Counted from the first letter of the stretch, positions 12,901-27,900 are shown. The stretch: 64,000 nucleotides of DNA from Desmodus rotundus (GCF_022682495.2 NC_071399.1:12381342-12445341), one strand, 5' to 3'. Notes: generated by a model not told the origin, from the letters alone. Numbers and translations are program-made.

Positions 12901-15900
12901 AGAATATGAGAGGCTAATCTCAAATTTATCTACAATATTTAGAGAAAAGTGCTTATCTCAATATTTACATTTTTAAATGTATAAGTAACAACAAAATACA
13001 AATAGATTTCTAAGCTTTCTTTCTGAACCAATTTAAATCCTGAAGTACTGATACAATTCAATGTTACACTGGCATTAGTCATAACCCATAAGGAGTTAGA
13101 ATGAGTTGTCACTTAACTATAGTTAATTCTCAATTACCCTCTCTCATGTGAGGGGGTTTGGAAACAAAGATAATTCCCAAATAATTATTTTCTTTGGAAT
13201 ACAATAACAGTTTTGTTTTCTTTTCTTCTTTTTCTTTTCTCTTTTCTCTTCCCCATTCAAACTTTCATGATGTTTGAATCAATTTAATTCATTAATTAAT
13301 TTAGCAGCTTATGATTATAGTATACATTGACCACAGCCAATAGTGCGCTAGTAAACTGGCTCTCCTGGAGAAAACGGCTGATTTGTAGCATTTGCCAATT
13401 TCTATCATATTAATATTCCTATCATGGACACTTTCAAGAGACTGATGGGATTTAACAGAATGGTGAGCTGGGAAGAAATGTACAGAATTGGCTGTGGGAA
13501 GCCAAAAAGCTAGCTCCAGCAGGCCCTGGCAGGTGCTAAACATCTTCAAAGTGTCTTCTAATCATTTATAATCTCTAGGCATATGTAAGAGCTGACTGGT
13601 CCTCTGATATTAAACCTCCCAGGATTTAAATTAAACTCAACATCTCATTAACAGATTGCCTCTAATTGTGAAAATTTCTAGCAGAGTTAAATGAGATTAA
13701 AGATAGGCTGGAGGCTGAGCGGTGGACAGTCTAGTGAGCGGAGGGACGGACCCCAGGGACGTGACATAACTGGAAGCCAGGCCACAGTGCATGCAGGGAC
13801 TCCAGGGCTGGCGCCACGAGCTGCTCTCACTTTTAGGCACTGAAAAGTAAAGGCACTACTATGTGGCACATAGGCACATAGTAGTGCCTTTACTTTGTGC
13901 TTGCACAAACGGTTCCAGAATTGAGCACTTCCAATATGTGCCTGCATAAATGATTACAGATTAAGGGCTTCTAAAATACCTGTACAGGAAACACCTATCA
14001 CCACCACTTCATGCCTAAAAATAGTTCAAATTTAAAAGGTAACCTTAAAAAAGTAATTGCTCATTATAATTACATCATATTGGTATATCAAAGGCAGATT
14101 AGAGATAGGGAAAACAGCTTTATTTGGGGATTTTTTAAATTGAGCACAATTGACAAAAAATGAACATTTCTAAGTTTTTGCCCTACAGGTATCAATTAAC
14201 ACTGTATATATAAATAACAGAAATTACACCTGATCTAGTTGACTTCTCTAGATATCTTTAGGTGTAACTTTTAAACATCAAACTTTATTTTTTTTTAAGT
14301 ATTTTTTTTAACTTCAGAATTTATTTATTTATTTATTTATTTTTAGACAGAGAGTAAGGGAAGGAGAAAGAGAGGGAGAGAAACATCAATGTGTGGTTGT
14401 CTCTTGTGCACCCCCTACTCAAGACCTGGCCTGCAACCCAGGCATGTGCCCTGACTGGGAATCGAACTGGTGACCCTTTGGCTTGCAGGCTGGCACTCAA
14501 TCCACTGAGCTACACCAGCCAGGGCTAAATATCAAACTTTAAAAATGAAATGAGAGGCCAACTCTATCAAGAAAAAGCTAGTAACAACACGAGGTCTGTC
14601 CAGAATAAGTCCAGCCATTTTTAATATAACAAGGATGGTTTGTACGACATCAGTATTACCTGGCAGCCAAGGAGAGTGGACTGGAATGAGCATGTGTGAA
14701 CAATGACAACTTCATTGTACTAGTCAGTGGAGGCAGTAGGCGCCATTGAGTGAGCATGTGTACTGTGTGGCTACCACATTAAAAATGAGTGAATGAGGAG
14801 AGCAATGAACCTGTATCAAATTTTGCATTAGACTTGAAAATTCCTCTGCGGAAACTATTGGGATGATCCAGAAGGCCACATCTATGGGCAACTGGTGACC
14901 GGCACCTTCATCATGACGTGCCTGCTCATGCATCACATTGTCTTGTGCAGGGTTTTTTGGTGAAACATCAAATCACCAGGTGACTCAGCTCCCCTAGAGC
15001 CCAGATTTGGCACCCTGTGACTTCTGGCTTTTCCCAAAACTAAAAACACCTTTGAAAGGGAAGAGATTTCAGACTGTCAATGAGATTCAGGAAAATATAA
15101 CAGGGTAGCTGATGGTGATTGGGAGAACTGTGTGAGGTCCCAAGGTGCCTACTTCGAAGGGGATTGAGGTGTCATTGTCCTACATACAATGTTTCTTGTA
15201 TCTTGTATCTTCAATAAATGTCTGTATTTTTCATATCGCATGGCTGCTTACCTCCTGGACAGACCTTGTATATATCTTTTACTATTTACTGAAAAGTTCT
15301 TTGTGGAAGACTGATAGCCTTCTCTAAAAAAGTTCTCAGAAATTCTTAACAGAAAACACACAGCGTTGTTTAAGCTACAAGACACAGCCTCTCGTTTACA
15401 ATGACGAAGCCCTGCTGGAGCAGCGTGATCAGAGTGGGGTGGCGGGGGCTGTCTCAGTGCCGCACGAAGGCGTGTGTCTCCATACAATTCCAAACGGCAC
15501 GGGCAACGGTCAGCCTGCTTTTTATGTTCCACGCACTGGCAACCCTACACAATGTCAGGGTGAGAGAGTCTTCCCTTCCTTGATTTACAGTTCCTACCAC
15601 ACCTGCTTCATACCCTGCCCTTTATAAGCCACTCTATTAACGTTAGGGAAATTGACTGTTTAAATCCACCATAACTCTAAAGCATTAGCTATCTCTAACC
15701 AAGTTAAAAGTCTCAACATTTCATGTAACATTGCAAGTTAAAGGTTAGAAAAATCTGTGAAACTATAAAATAGTATTTTCAAATTTTCTGCAAGTGGTCC
15801 TTAAGTAAAAAGTAACTTCCTTTTAAATTAACTTGGAAAGTCATGTTTTCTACAACAAGCAAGTTGGTTTAACATAGACCAAGACCAAGACCAAGGTGAT

Positions 15901-18900
15901 CTTGCAGCCTCTGCCTGCACAGCTGTTATAGTCAAATAGACCATTTACAGATAAATACTCTCGCTTTGCTGGACAGAAGGAAAATCATAAAACATATTTT
16001 TGGTTCCGTCACTACAACTCCAAAATGAAGTGCAGGCAAACAGCACGGCGACCTGGTCGAGGTTTAGTTATACCTCCGCGAGGTCTGGAAAGAGAGCTTG
16101 GCTGGTGTTCCGTCTCAGTGTGTCCCAGTAGCTCCTGGACACAAGTTCCTCGGCATCTGTTTTAAGGACCTGTAGAAGTTTTAAGAAGCGCAACTGAAAT
16201 CTAAGGAATAGTCACGGAGAGTGATAACTTACACACTTTGAATCTCTTCTAGCCAAGCTTGAAAAGAAAACACATGAGCTTACCTTTTTTGTTTTCTGTG
16301 GCACACAACAGTATCGTGTGACATTGCTGGGAACCCCAGGGCACTCTCAAAGGTGTAAGAGTGTATAACCAGTATTTCTAAGTACATTGTGGCTTTGTCA
16401 AAAAGAATCACAGTCTTCATCCCCTCCCCCTGCCCTTCTACTGAAACATGCGTAACTTCTAAGATGGGGTAAAATAAAAATTTTATTCACACCCTATGTT
16501 AAGTAAATTCTTTGGTAGAATATCTGGGGAATTTTGTAGCAGCCAATAAAATTCATGAGTCGGTTAAAAATGAATTATTGCTGGCTAGTGTACGTTGTGT
16601 TAGCGCATCAAAGAATCAAAAGGACCCGATCCACACTTTAGAGAAACAAAATTTAAATTAATCCAAAACTTGTGAAACCAAGTAAGCCAATTTAAGTCAA
16701 ACTACTCAAAGCTACTCAGGGATTTGATAGGTGTGTCTGTCGTGAACAGATAGGTACTTTCTAATCTCTTCCCTGGACAGAACGCTAGCTTCTACCTCAG
16801 CACTGACTGGTCTGAAGAAAGTGATACCAAGATTAAGAAGTGTGGTCTAATCTTCATAGGAAAATGCAGAACTATATGCTTAAGAGTTTACAGAGTCGCT
16901 AAACTTGATAACTTAAACTTACAGGCTTATAGAGCCTCAAAAAAATGAAATGCAAGTTTCTGTAAGGATTTATCAGGAAGATTTCACAGGTTCTTTTGCT
17001 TATTGTGGGAAGAAAGTGCTGCATGATATACTTAGGAGTGCATAGCTGATTCTGAAAGAACTTTAGCTTTTTTGTGTGTTAATTATTAAAAGTCTGATGC
17101 CACTAAAAATTATAATGCATCTGAGAATGATTTCAACAATCTAAGTTTTAGTACATTACTAACTAGAAAGCACAGCCTATTGCCCATATTTTAATAATAT
17201 CTTTAAATATGTTAACATAGTATTATTTAACAGGAATCACGTAACACAGACATATTTATTACTGTAAGTGTAAATGTAACAATATGACAGAGAATCTGTT
17301 CATTACCCCCTTTTGTAACTAAATAAGCTTAAACTAACAGTTATAAGCTAAATAAGTAAAATAAGCTGAATATAGAACTAACGTAGTTCATTTTCTCTTG
17401 TATAGGTTTGGCGGAACCCCAATGAATGGTAGCTAGGTTAAATACTCTGCAAATATTATCTAAATATTTTGAACATGGGTAAATTTTTAAATCATATCAG
17501 AAGGTTAGTATATGCTAAACAAAGGGATTATTAAATCTGTCAAACTAGAAAGTAAGGCTTACTATGCTATTATCAGGAGGGAGACAGGAAAGACTTGCTT
17601 TGTGAAGCCATGCCTCTTCCCTATTTCCCAACACTTGTCCCGCCCATCACACACATGCATGCACATGCATGCACATGCGTGAGCACACACACACACTGAT
17701 GACCTCAGAAAAAATATTTGCAACTTATTAAGGGATAAGATAAAATTAGCTTCAGAAACCTTAGTGACATGATTCTCTATAAAATACATTTTCTGCGTAT
17801 AGAAAAGGGGTAAACATACTCCTATATACTGATTACCTCTGAATAGTGGCATTAAAATATTTTTTTTTATTTTCTTCTTTTTGTATTTATCTATCAGGAT
17901 AATATATAACTTTTTTAAATAAGTTATTTAAAGCATAACATCTTAATAGTCCTCTCCTATAGAAAGCTTTCCCATTTTTTATTTAGCTCCAAAGATTAAA
18001 TTATGCTACAATATATAACTGAACTGCTGCAATTATCTTAAAGAGTCTTTTAAATTACATCATTTCTCACAGAGGGATAGAATTCTAACAGCAACTACTG
18101 TCATGTCTTGCCTTAAGTAAACATATGATTTACAATTAACGAGAAAATATAGCTAATATATCAGTGACTTTCTGGCACACAGATTCCTATTATGTGTGTC
18201 TGTTCGAAAGCCCGTATTTAATTATTTAATTAATGACTTCAATGATATAATTAAGAGTAAAATTTCAGAACATGCAAAACTAGTAGAAATCTTTTCTAAA
18301 AAGATTTTATTTATTCATTTTTTTAGAGGTGAAGGGAAGGAGAAAGAAAGGGAGAGAGACATCAATGAGTGGTTGCCTCTTGTGCACCCCCTACTGAGGA
18401 CCTGGCCCTCAGCCCAGGCATGTGCCCTGACTGGGAATCGAACCAATGACCCCTTGCTTCAGAGGCCAGCACTCAATCCACTGAGCCACACCAGACAGGG
18501 CAAAAAACTAGTAGAAATTGTTAATACCAGACAAATATAATAGGATATTTAAAATAAATTTAAGGTAACCATAAAAATCAGGATATACTTTAATAGCAAG
18601 AAATGCAAAGCAAATACAAAATCAGAATGTGCCTGCAGGCTAAGGAAAGACTAATAAGGGAACATGTCCAAATATGACTGAGCAACATGATGGCTGGGAA
18701 ATGTTGAAAAACTGGCAAGCACTTCCTTCAGTCTTCTTAGTGTCTCTGATGGCCCTGTGAGCCTTAGGCCTCCCTACCAAAGAGTAAGGTAGGTGCAGAC
18801 CTCCATTCAAAGAGGAAGAAGAAATGGATCGTGCACGAGAACTTTAAAATGAACGGTACAAGCAAAATGATGTCCCAAATGTACTGTGTCCTGTGAGTCT

Positions 18901-21900
18901 GATAAATTTTTAGGCTAAGTTTAGAACTTGTTGTTAGTAGAACTTCCTTAAACTTTGCAGTTTGGGTAAAGAATTCCTAATGACTGTTTGAGCCAAAGCA
19001 TGGTCTTATGCAAGGCATTCCATGGCATTTATGATGGAAGGAAGGAGAGGAGGAGAGAAGGAGGGAAGCAAGGAAGGAAAGAAGGAAGGAAAGGAGGGAG
19101 GGAGATAGAGAGGGAGGGGAGGGCAAACTATGGTCTGAAAAATTTGTATGTTGAAACTCTAAACCTCAAGGCTATGGTATTAGGAGAAGGTGGGGCCTTT
19201 GCGGGGCGTTCTTGTCATGAGGGTAGAGCCTTCATGAATGGTATTAGTGCTTTTACAAAAGAGGCCCAAGAGGCTCTTTTGCCCCTTTTCAACAATGGGA
19301 AGACACAGCAAGAAGGTGCTGCCTACCAACCAGGAAGTAGGCCCTCATCAGCCCCAACACTAAATCTGCTGGTTCCATGATCTTTGAGTTCCCAGCTTCC
19401 AAAGCTGTGAGAAATGTTTGCTCTTTATAAGCCACCCAGCTTATGGTAGTTGGTTGGAGCATCCCCAAATGGACTAAGACAGAGAGAAAGAGGAAGAAAA
19501 AAAGGAAGGAAATGAAAGAAGGGAGAAAATTAAGGTGAAAGGAAAGAAGGAAAAAGAAAAAAAAAGAAAACTGATGTAGAGACGGGAATATACCCTGTTC
19601 AGACCTTATATACAGTTAGGGTCTGAGAATGGTTATATTCTGAGATTGGGCAAACTATGAAAAACAACCAACCAACCAACCAAAATAGCAGCTCATAGAA
19701 TCAGACAGTAAACCATCTTTACTCTTAGTGATATTTAAAAATGCACAGAGAAAAATATAAAGCTTTGTCATCTCTGTCACTATGACAACTGTGGACTGAA
19801 ATAACTATAATCTGAGAATTGTAATTTAAACTTAGTGGGACTGCAGTTCCCCCCAGTATATAATAGAAGCAGAAACACACACATAAATCTTCACAGGAAA
19901 AACACACCCTTAACTGAGTCCTTAAAGAGTCCACACGGAGGGACTCCAACAAGTACATACTCACAATACAAAATTACTGGAAGTAAAAGAATATAAGCTA
20001 CCATAACTGAGAACTAGAAGGAACAAGCAATAGAACTAGACCTGCAGACTTCAGATATTCAAATTATTAGATATAGAATACAAAATCAACTTATTAAATT
20101 TATAAAAATGAAGCTGTTTTTGAAAGGATTTTTCAAGAAAAACACAATACCAAAAAAGTATTAGGCTGATTAGAAAAAGAACCAAATAAAATGTCTAGAA
20201 ATGAAAATTGGAACCACTAAAATTTAATATTATATCATATATAGCTGGAGATAGAATTAGTAAACTGGAAGATAATACGAATAAATTATACAGAATGCAA
20301 TGTGAAAAGATAAAATATGGCAAATTAAAGTCAAGTTTAGAGACACAGAAGAGAGCATGAATACCTGTGAAAGCTTCAGAAAGCAATAATAGAGAAATGG
20401 GAAGAGACAATATTCACAGAGATATTTGCACTAAATATTCAAGAATAAATGTAAACAATCTTCATATTTGAAAAGTACAATAAATTTCACTACAGATAAG
20501 AGCAAACATATACTATAGTAAAATTGTAGAATACCAAAGGCAAACAAAATCTTAAAAGCAGTCAGAAAGAAAGTAGATTATCTACAAAAGAATACTAATT
20601 AGGCTCAGAGCTGACTTCAATTTCAACAAAAGAAGCCAGAAGCCTGAAATGGTGTAATTTTCTGAGAATAAGTATCAACCTACAATAATACATCTAGTGA
20701 AATTATCTTTCAAAATAAGGGTGTATATACACATACTGAACCCTTTTGTTGTATACCTGAATCTAATAGAATGTTGTATGTCAATCATACCTCAATTAAA
20801 AAAAAAGTTGAAAGGAAAACAGCAAAGTCATAGAAACCTAATGGATTAGTGGTTGCCAGAGGCAGGCGGCAGGGTAGAGAGGGGTAAGTGGGTGAAGGCG
20901 GTTGAAAAGTACAGACTCCCAGGGTAAGATAAATAATGTACCACACAGCATGGTGACAACAGTTAACAATACTGTAGTGTATGCTGCAATTGGCCAGGAG
21001 AGATCTTAAAAGTTCTTATCACAAGAGAAAACATTTGTAACTATGTGACGTGATGGATGTTAGCTAAACTTATTGCTATATATACATATATCAAATTATA
21101 TATTTTGCCTTAAATTAATACAATGTTTTGTGTCAATTATATTTTAATAAAACTTGGGAAAAGTAGGGGCAAAGTAAAGGTAGTTCCAGAAAGAGGGTTT
21201 AAAAAAATTTTACCAAAAGACCCTCACTTGTGCATATAAGAATGGGTGAGATTAAAGGGGGAATTAATGAGTAAGAGGTGGCAAATATGTAAGTAATGCT
21301 AAACAAATACTGATGGTATATATTTAATAAGTCTAATTTGTGGTATTAACAAAAGAGACCAGGGCAAGCATTGTGCAATGTCGCGTACCCATGCCAGGAG
21401 GGGAGTGAAAGCTATTAGGAATTTGTTATTAGCAAATTAGGAATCTACTTTTAAGGGAGAGAGTAAAGATATGCCCTAATCTAACACTGGGTTATTTTAA
21501 GTGCACTTATTAAAGTTTCAAGGATATAGAGGAAATAGAATAGAATGTTTTCTAAATGAACACAGAGGAAAATAAAAAGGGAAGAAAGAATAAAACTACT
21601 TAGAATGTCTAAAACAAATCCAAATAAATTAGTAATCACAGTAACGTAAATTAACTGAATTTTCCAGTTAGAACACAGATAGAAGGAACCAATAAAATAC
21701 ACAAAATATACTTTTAATAAAGGCAAACAAAATCTTAACAGTAGTCACAGAGAGGAAATATAAAGAAAGAGAAAGGTTGAAAAATATAAGGAAAGAGAGA
21801 GGTTGGAAAGGATGTACCAGCTTTTATAAATGACAGGCTGGCGATAGCACCGATCTTCTCGCTGGACAAAATATATATCTCCTGCAAAGCATCTTAAAGA

Positions 21901-24900
21901 CAGCACTTTGCCCTTGGTACCGTGTTGACAGTCGCAGTGACGTTGCAAAAGCAACAGTGGGTAAAACTTCTGAAGCCTTAGTATGAAGACAGCAGGGGCA
22001 CCAAAGACCAAAGCCATTACACTCTTCAGTTCCACCTACTCACACTAAAAAAAATGTTTCACTTATGATGTACTTGCTGAAGAGTAAACTTACAGTTTTG
22101 TTAAACTGACCTTTGAGCACACATCTTTTCAACATTCAGTGTGACAAAATGGGGAGCACGCACTTCTCCTGCCTACTGAAGTAATATGGTTGTCTTCAGA
22201 AAAAAACATTTGTGTGATGGTTTGTGTTGAAAAGACAAGTAGTCACTTCTTTCATGAGCAACCATTTTTACTTGAAAGGAAAAGTCATGGACACACTAGG
22301 GTTGTTCAGACACTGGTGTCTGGCAGACATTTTTCTTGACAGTGAACCAAGTGAGCCCGTCGCTCCAAGAGAACCCACTGATCGTATCTGTTGCCCAAAC
22401 AACATACTGCACAGACTGCATGCGGAAGCATCTATGAGACACCAGCTGCCTTCTCTGAAGCCAGTGCACTAAAGAGATTTGCAAAGAAGGAGATACACCA
22501 CTGCCCTCACCACATTTCTGGAATTATTTTCCATAAAACATTTGTTAACATGCATGTTTTTTATTTAAAAATGGATTAATAAATATTTCTAAATTTCTCA
22601 GTTTTAGCTTCTAATACATAACCAACATAAACAAAAGTTCCTTTGGGTCCTCGATAATTTTCAACAATGTAAAGGGGCTCTGAAAACAAAATGTTTGAGA
22701 ACTGCTGCACATGGCAGTGAAAGTGTATGGACCAGGATCAGATACAACAAAGAAAATGAAGTTGACAATCGAGATGTTGAGTCAAAGAAACAAGATACGG
22801 AGAAACTCATATGATGTGATCCCATTTATAAGAGTTTCAAAATGGGAAAAACTGTATTACATGATTTATGTAGGTGGATAAGTAGGTGGGCAGGCTCCAA
22901 AGCAGAGAAGTGATTCACACAGAAGTTCTGACTGTGGTTATCTTTGGGAGAAGAGGAGAGGCTCGTGGTTGGAGAGGCGTATGAAGGGCTTTCTGGGGAA
23001 CGGCAATGTTTATTTTTGATCTATATGGTGGTTCAACTCTTATTATGAGTTATTTTATTTATACTTTATTTGCAGTAAATTTATGAACTGAAATATATTT
23101 TACAAATCAGGAAAAGCTTCATCATCACTAGAGGAAAAAGTGGCAAATAAAAAACCCCACAAAACATTAATAAAAATAAAGGTAGGGGGTGGGGGTCATT
23201 AAGGGAGATAAATGATAATGGAAAATAAAGTAAAACACTTGATTTGTAAAAAAAAATACAAATAAAGGTAGTAAATTTATTCTAACAACAAAATAGACTT
23301 TAAAATAAAAACATTTCATGCAGACTTGATCACCAACTCTGCTTGACACTGGAGAAGAGAGGAAAACCAGGTTTGCTACAGTAACTGTGGTGATAGAAAT
23401 GTGTTAGCCTCAGAAGCTACTGAGGTGGTCCATTTTATCCTTGAACTGTGTAAAACTATTTCTAGATATCTAGGGATAGTATATAATACAAGATTCAATT
23501 CACTAAAAAGATAGGTAAGTAATTTATATTCTTCAGTAGGCAATTACAATGTTCTAAAATATGTAAAATAAAAAGTGACAGAATTATAAGTAGAAATTGA
23601 CAAATCTATCATTGTAATGTATAATTTAACATACTAATGACAGATCAGATCAAACAGACAAAAACATTAGTATTGACAGGGACTTAAAATATATAATTAA
23701 CACATTTGATCTAATATATATATGTGTGTTTTATGATAGAATCTTAAAAATATAACCCTGTACCCCAAATTAGAAAATACACAGTTTTGCAAACACAGAT
23801 TATGAATTACCTGGTCAGTATCTACTAGTTTACGGAGCTCTAGATCAACTGGAGGATGAAGTATGTAGTGTGAGTGCAGTTCATGGAGCTGAATATAGCC
23901 TCAGATGCTACTTTTACAGAGAAGTTTGGACTTGGACTATTGACTATCAATACACGAGCAGCACAGCTACTTACAGAGTTGCACACTAACCAACACTTTT
24001 AGCGGGTAATACTGAGTCAGTCACCCGAATTCAAGGCCTTCTCTCAGGTGGAATTTGTATCATTTCAGGGACCCTTCTAACCTTGGGAAAATTAAATGAA
24101 TTGTGCATGTTTACATTCAAGAGTAGGGCCCCCGCCTACTCTTAGTTGTTTAGTAGCTGGGCTTCCCAACAAGCTCAACTTTCCAGCACAAAGGAAAGAA
24201 GAAGAAAGCTTAGCATAAGAAGAGTGCATTTGAAAGATTTACCAAACTCCCAACTTTGTCAGGAAAAGAAGTGTCTGAATATCATATTCCTCTTTGAGAA
24301 ATAACATGATATATTAAGCTATCTAATGTCACCTTTTACCAGACTTGTGTATACACCATAGGCAGTAGGCAGGCATCAAAGGTTTTAGAAAAAAGTTGGG
24401 AAGAAGTGCTGAAAACTAAGAAAAAGCTATCCATTACCATACCTCTACATTAGAATTGAGAAGAGAATGTGTATCAGATATGCAGATCTAGTTCTTAAAA
24501 TACCTGTGTCCTGCAGGAGCAGGGCTGAAAATCTGCTCCATACTTTGTATTTAACTCTTCAAATACTGATGAAAATTATAAAATTTCAATTGTTCTACCA
24601 GAGGTTTTAGTTGTTGTTCACTCATCTCTACTTTAATTTAAAGTTAAAGATATATAATTACTCTGTAAATTTTAGTCTTCTCATAAATCTAGGAAGGAAA
24701 TAAAAAATTTTGGCTCGGTTGTACCCTATTATATTCAAGAAGTGCCTAAACATTTTCAGTAGCAGATACAGCTGTATACAACAAAATTACATTGCCAAGT
24801 AGAACAGGGGAGGGCTAGTACATAAAGAACATTGAAAGTATTGTACATACACTATTAGTAGGTGAATGGTATCCATAAAGTTGAAGACGCTGACACAGAG

Positions 24901-27900
24901 CACAAAGGGCCAAATGAAGTGTCACATTTCAGAATGAACCCAAGTATAGCCAAAGAAAAAAAGAAAAAGACGACAAAATAATCGATTAGGAAGGGCAAAT
25001 CATTATGCTACATTCTATATATAGAGCACACACACATGTGTAAATGTTAAAGATGAGTAGCAAAGTTTTCCAAATATCAGTAATTAAACACTACATGAAT
25101 TTGTGCTCATTTCAACCATTTTCACTGTAACTTTACGAGAGAACGACAGCTGTGAGTAAAACATGTTCCTCCAAAGTATGCGATTTTATGTAGACACACC
25201 TCAGCAATTCTCTGTGGGGTGGGGGAAATCCAGATGAGCAGCATGGCAGTGGAGATGGAATAAGAGACCTGCCGTGGAATCTCGTTCTGCCCTTATTAGG
25301 GCCACGTCCTTACACAGGTTAAGGAATCTCTCTCAGACTGTTTTTTCATCTGTACAACGGTATGGTACTTACCTGGGGGAAACATGAGGGCTAAACAAAA
25401 GTAACGTTTACAATGGCTATAGCACAGAGGCATAGTTAGTTTTGTCTGGCATGTAAATAATTTAAAATTTAGTTTCAATTTCATTTTGATTTGGGTATGT
25501 AAATATTCAGTTCAAGTAGCTACGTTGTTCTACTAATTCCTCTTTGAGTCTTTATGGCATTGCACACACTGTTAAAGGGCTACATATTTTAGCACAGCAA
25601 TCCCATGTGATCGTTACTCCCATCATCCCCTTCGTACAAGTGAAGAAACTGAGCCACAGAGATGTTAAGGACCTTTTTCAAGGTCACCCAGGTAATGAAG
25701 GGTCGAGCTAATATTTGAACCCTGAAAATCTGGCTCCTGAGCCTGTGCTACACAGTCTCCCTCATATAATCCATATATTTTCACTGTACATTTTAATGGC
25801 TTCAAAACTCAAAAATCTCGTCAGTTCACATTTGCATTATTTAAAACATGTGACTGTTAACAATAAGTTACCACTAACCATCTTTATCATTACACCTAGT
25901 AACACATATTTGTAGAGAGCTGTATCATCCTAGAGTGCTGAGACTTTTAAGAAGTAGTCCGATGGTTAAATTGAGCAAATGAGATTTCCGGAGCACTAAT
26001 TAAACTATGTCAGATAAATTCGTGGGAGGTCCCTGTGGAGATCAATGCTTTTAGTAAGCATTCTTTCACATAGAAACAAGTTATATATTACTTCTAAGTT
26101 ATTTTTATTTGTTCTTTAAAACAAGTCTTCTTCCCCATATATCTGCTAGGGAAAGCTTCATTGACCAATGGGCATATAAAATAATAGACTTTGGGGTGGG
26201 CTTACATAACTTAGATTTCATAATTGAGGCAGACTTACCCTAAATAATACAAAGTTAATGAGTTTTTCTTATGTCACTATTATAGACGGTCCATATTTAA
26301 TCAGAATTAAATTTACTTTACTTGGGCTACAATGAAGTTCAGAGCCAAGTTTTGTGCTGACTCTATAGGTTTTCCCAATGTGGGTTGTCTGCTATGATTT
26401 CTCCCTTTCTTCTCTCCCTTTGTTATTTGACTTACATATTTTAGTAAATGTTAATGATTAGAATAGTATTTATTGTACTTTTACTGGAAGATCCATAAGT
26501 CCTTTCTGGAAGTAGTATAAGTAAACAAATAAATAAAAGCTAAATTTCTATCCACTAAAATACAATCTACTTTATCACTAAGGTATATCAAAATTAATTA
26601 AAATAATTCAACTTCCTAAATGATATTTTATTAACAACTTGTCTACCCAGTCAATTATAGCTGTTAACCTATCAAAATTAAAATAATTGTTTACTTGTTG
26701 AATATATTATATTATCTACAGGAAATAAAACTCATGAAGGAATTTAATTTTCTAGTGTTATTTGCTAATAACCTAAGAATTGCATTTATGGGGCTAAAGC
26801 ATATAGAATTTATTGGTTACAATTTGAAAATGATAAGGCTTGAATTAGAGAACTCTCAATACCCCTTTAATACTTGGCTGACATTATAATCAGCTCCTTT
26901 GATTTTTTTTTTGAGTGCCTTCCATAAGCTTTGTCAATTAGGATATTGGGGGTAGTTGAAAAATGCTGATATATCATAGTCAACTATTCAATGAAGTAAT
27001 ATGCATTGTAATCCACTGTTATTAATACAAATATGAATATACACTTTATAAATCGATTGGGATTGAATATGGCACCCCTCCTCTACAGATAATCCATGTT
27101 TTCTTTTCTTAATTTTTATTGTTATTCAATTACAGTTGTCTGCATTTTCTCCCCATCCCTCCACCCCACCCCATCCAAACCCACCAATAATCCATGTTTT
27201 TAAAAACCTAACATATATGCTTATAACAATGACAAGAAAAAATGTTGTAACTCTCTGAAGTTAATGATTTGAATTCCTGGTAGACCAATACAAATCACTA
27301 ATTTGCAAATGAAATAATTATCATTTACATGCCAACAAAATTCACAGTGTTTCTGCTATTTACGTACTAGATGAAAAAATATGCCACAGTGGGTAAGAGT
27401 GTAGATTTTGGAGCTAGCCAGCCATGGGCTCAAATCGTGGCTTTGTCACTTAATAGCTATGTAATTTTGGACAAGATATTTAACCTTTCAAACTATCAGC
27501 TTCCACATCTGTAATTACAGATAATAGGAGAATTGCTGGGTAGATTAAATGAGAAAATGCATGCAAAGCGTCTAGTACAGAGCCTGATAGGAAGGTCTCA
27601 GTACTGTTATTTTTTATTATGTGAACGTGGGATGTTTCAGGTTGAAATACCTGGGGCAAGCAAAAGAAAAGTGGTAGGATAATGGAGTGAAATGCTGCTT
27701 AATTCCACCTTCAGAGTAAGATGAAAAAACATCATCCCAGAAGAAGAATCTATGATACATACTTCTAAGAAAGCAAAAAAACCCCATTATTTCCTTGTTT
27801 TTGCTTCAACATTCATACTGTTATAGCACCACTAAATTCACTCATATGTGTAATTAAATCTTTGCAATTCACCTTTAAATTTTTATATGCATAATGATCT

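Noticed and set aside
15248..15627. Overlapping reading frames of 60-94 codons on both strands
   Set aside because: No domain, no splice context that fits MICU3, and partly inside the mariner end.
23800..23860. Possible extra MICU3 exon with a donor-like CCAG|GTAATT on the minus strand
   Set aside because: Exons 8 and 9 already join in frame without a gap in the protein, and the translation here matches no MICU3 segment.
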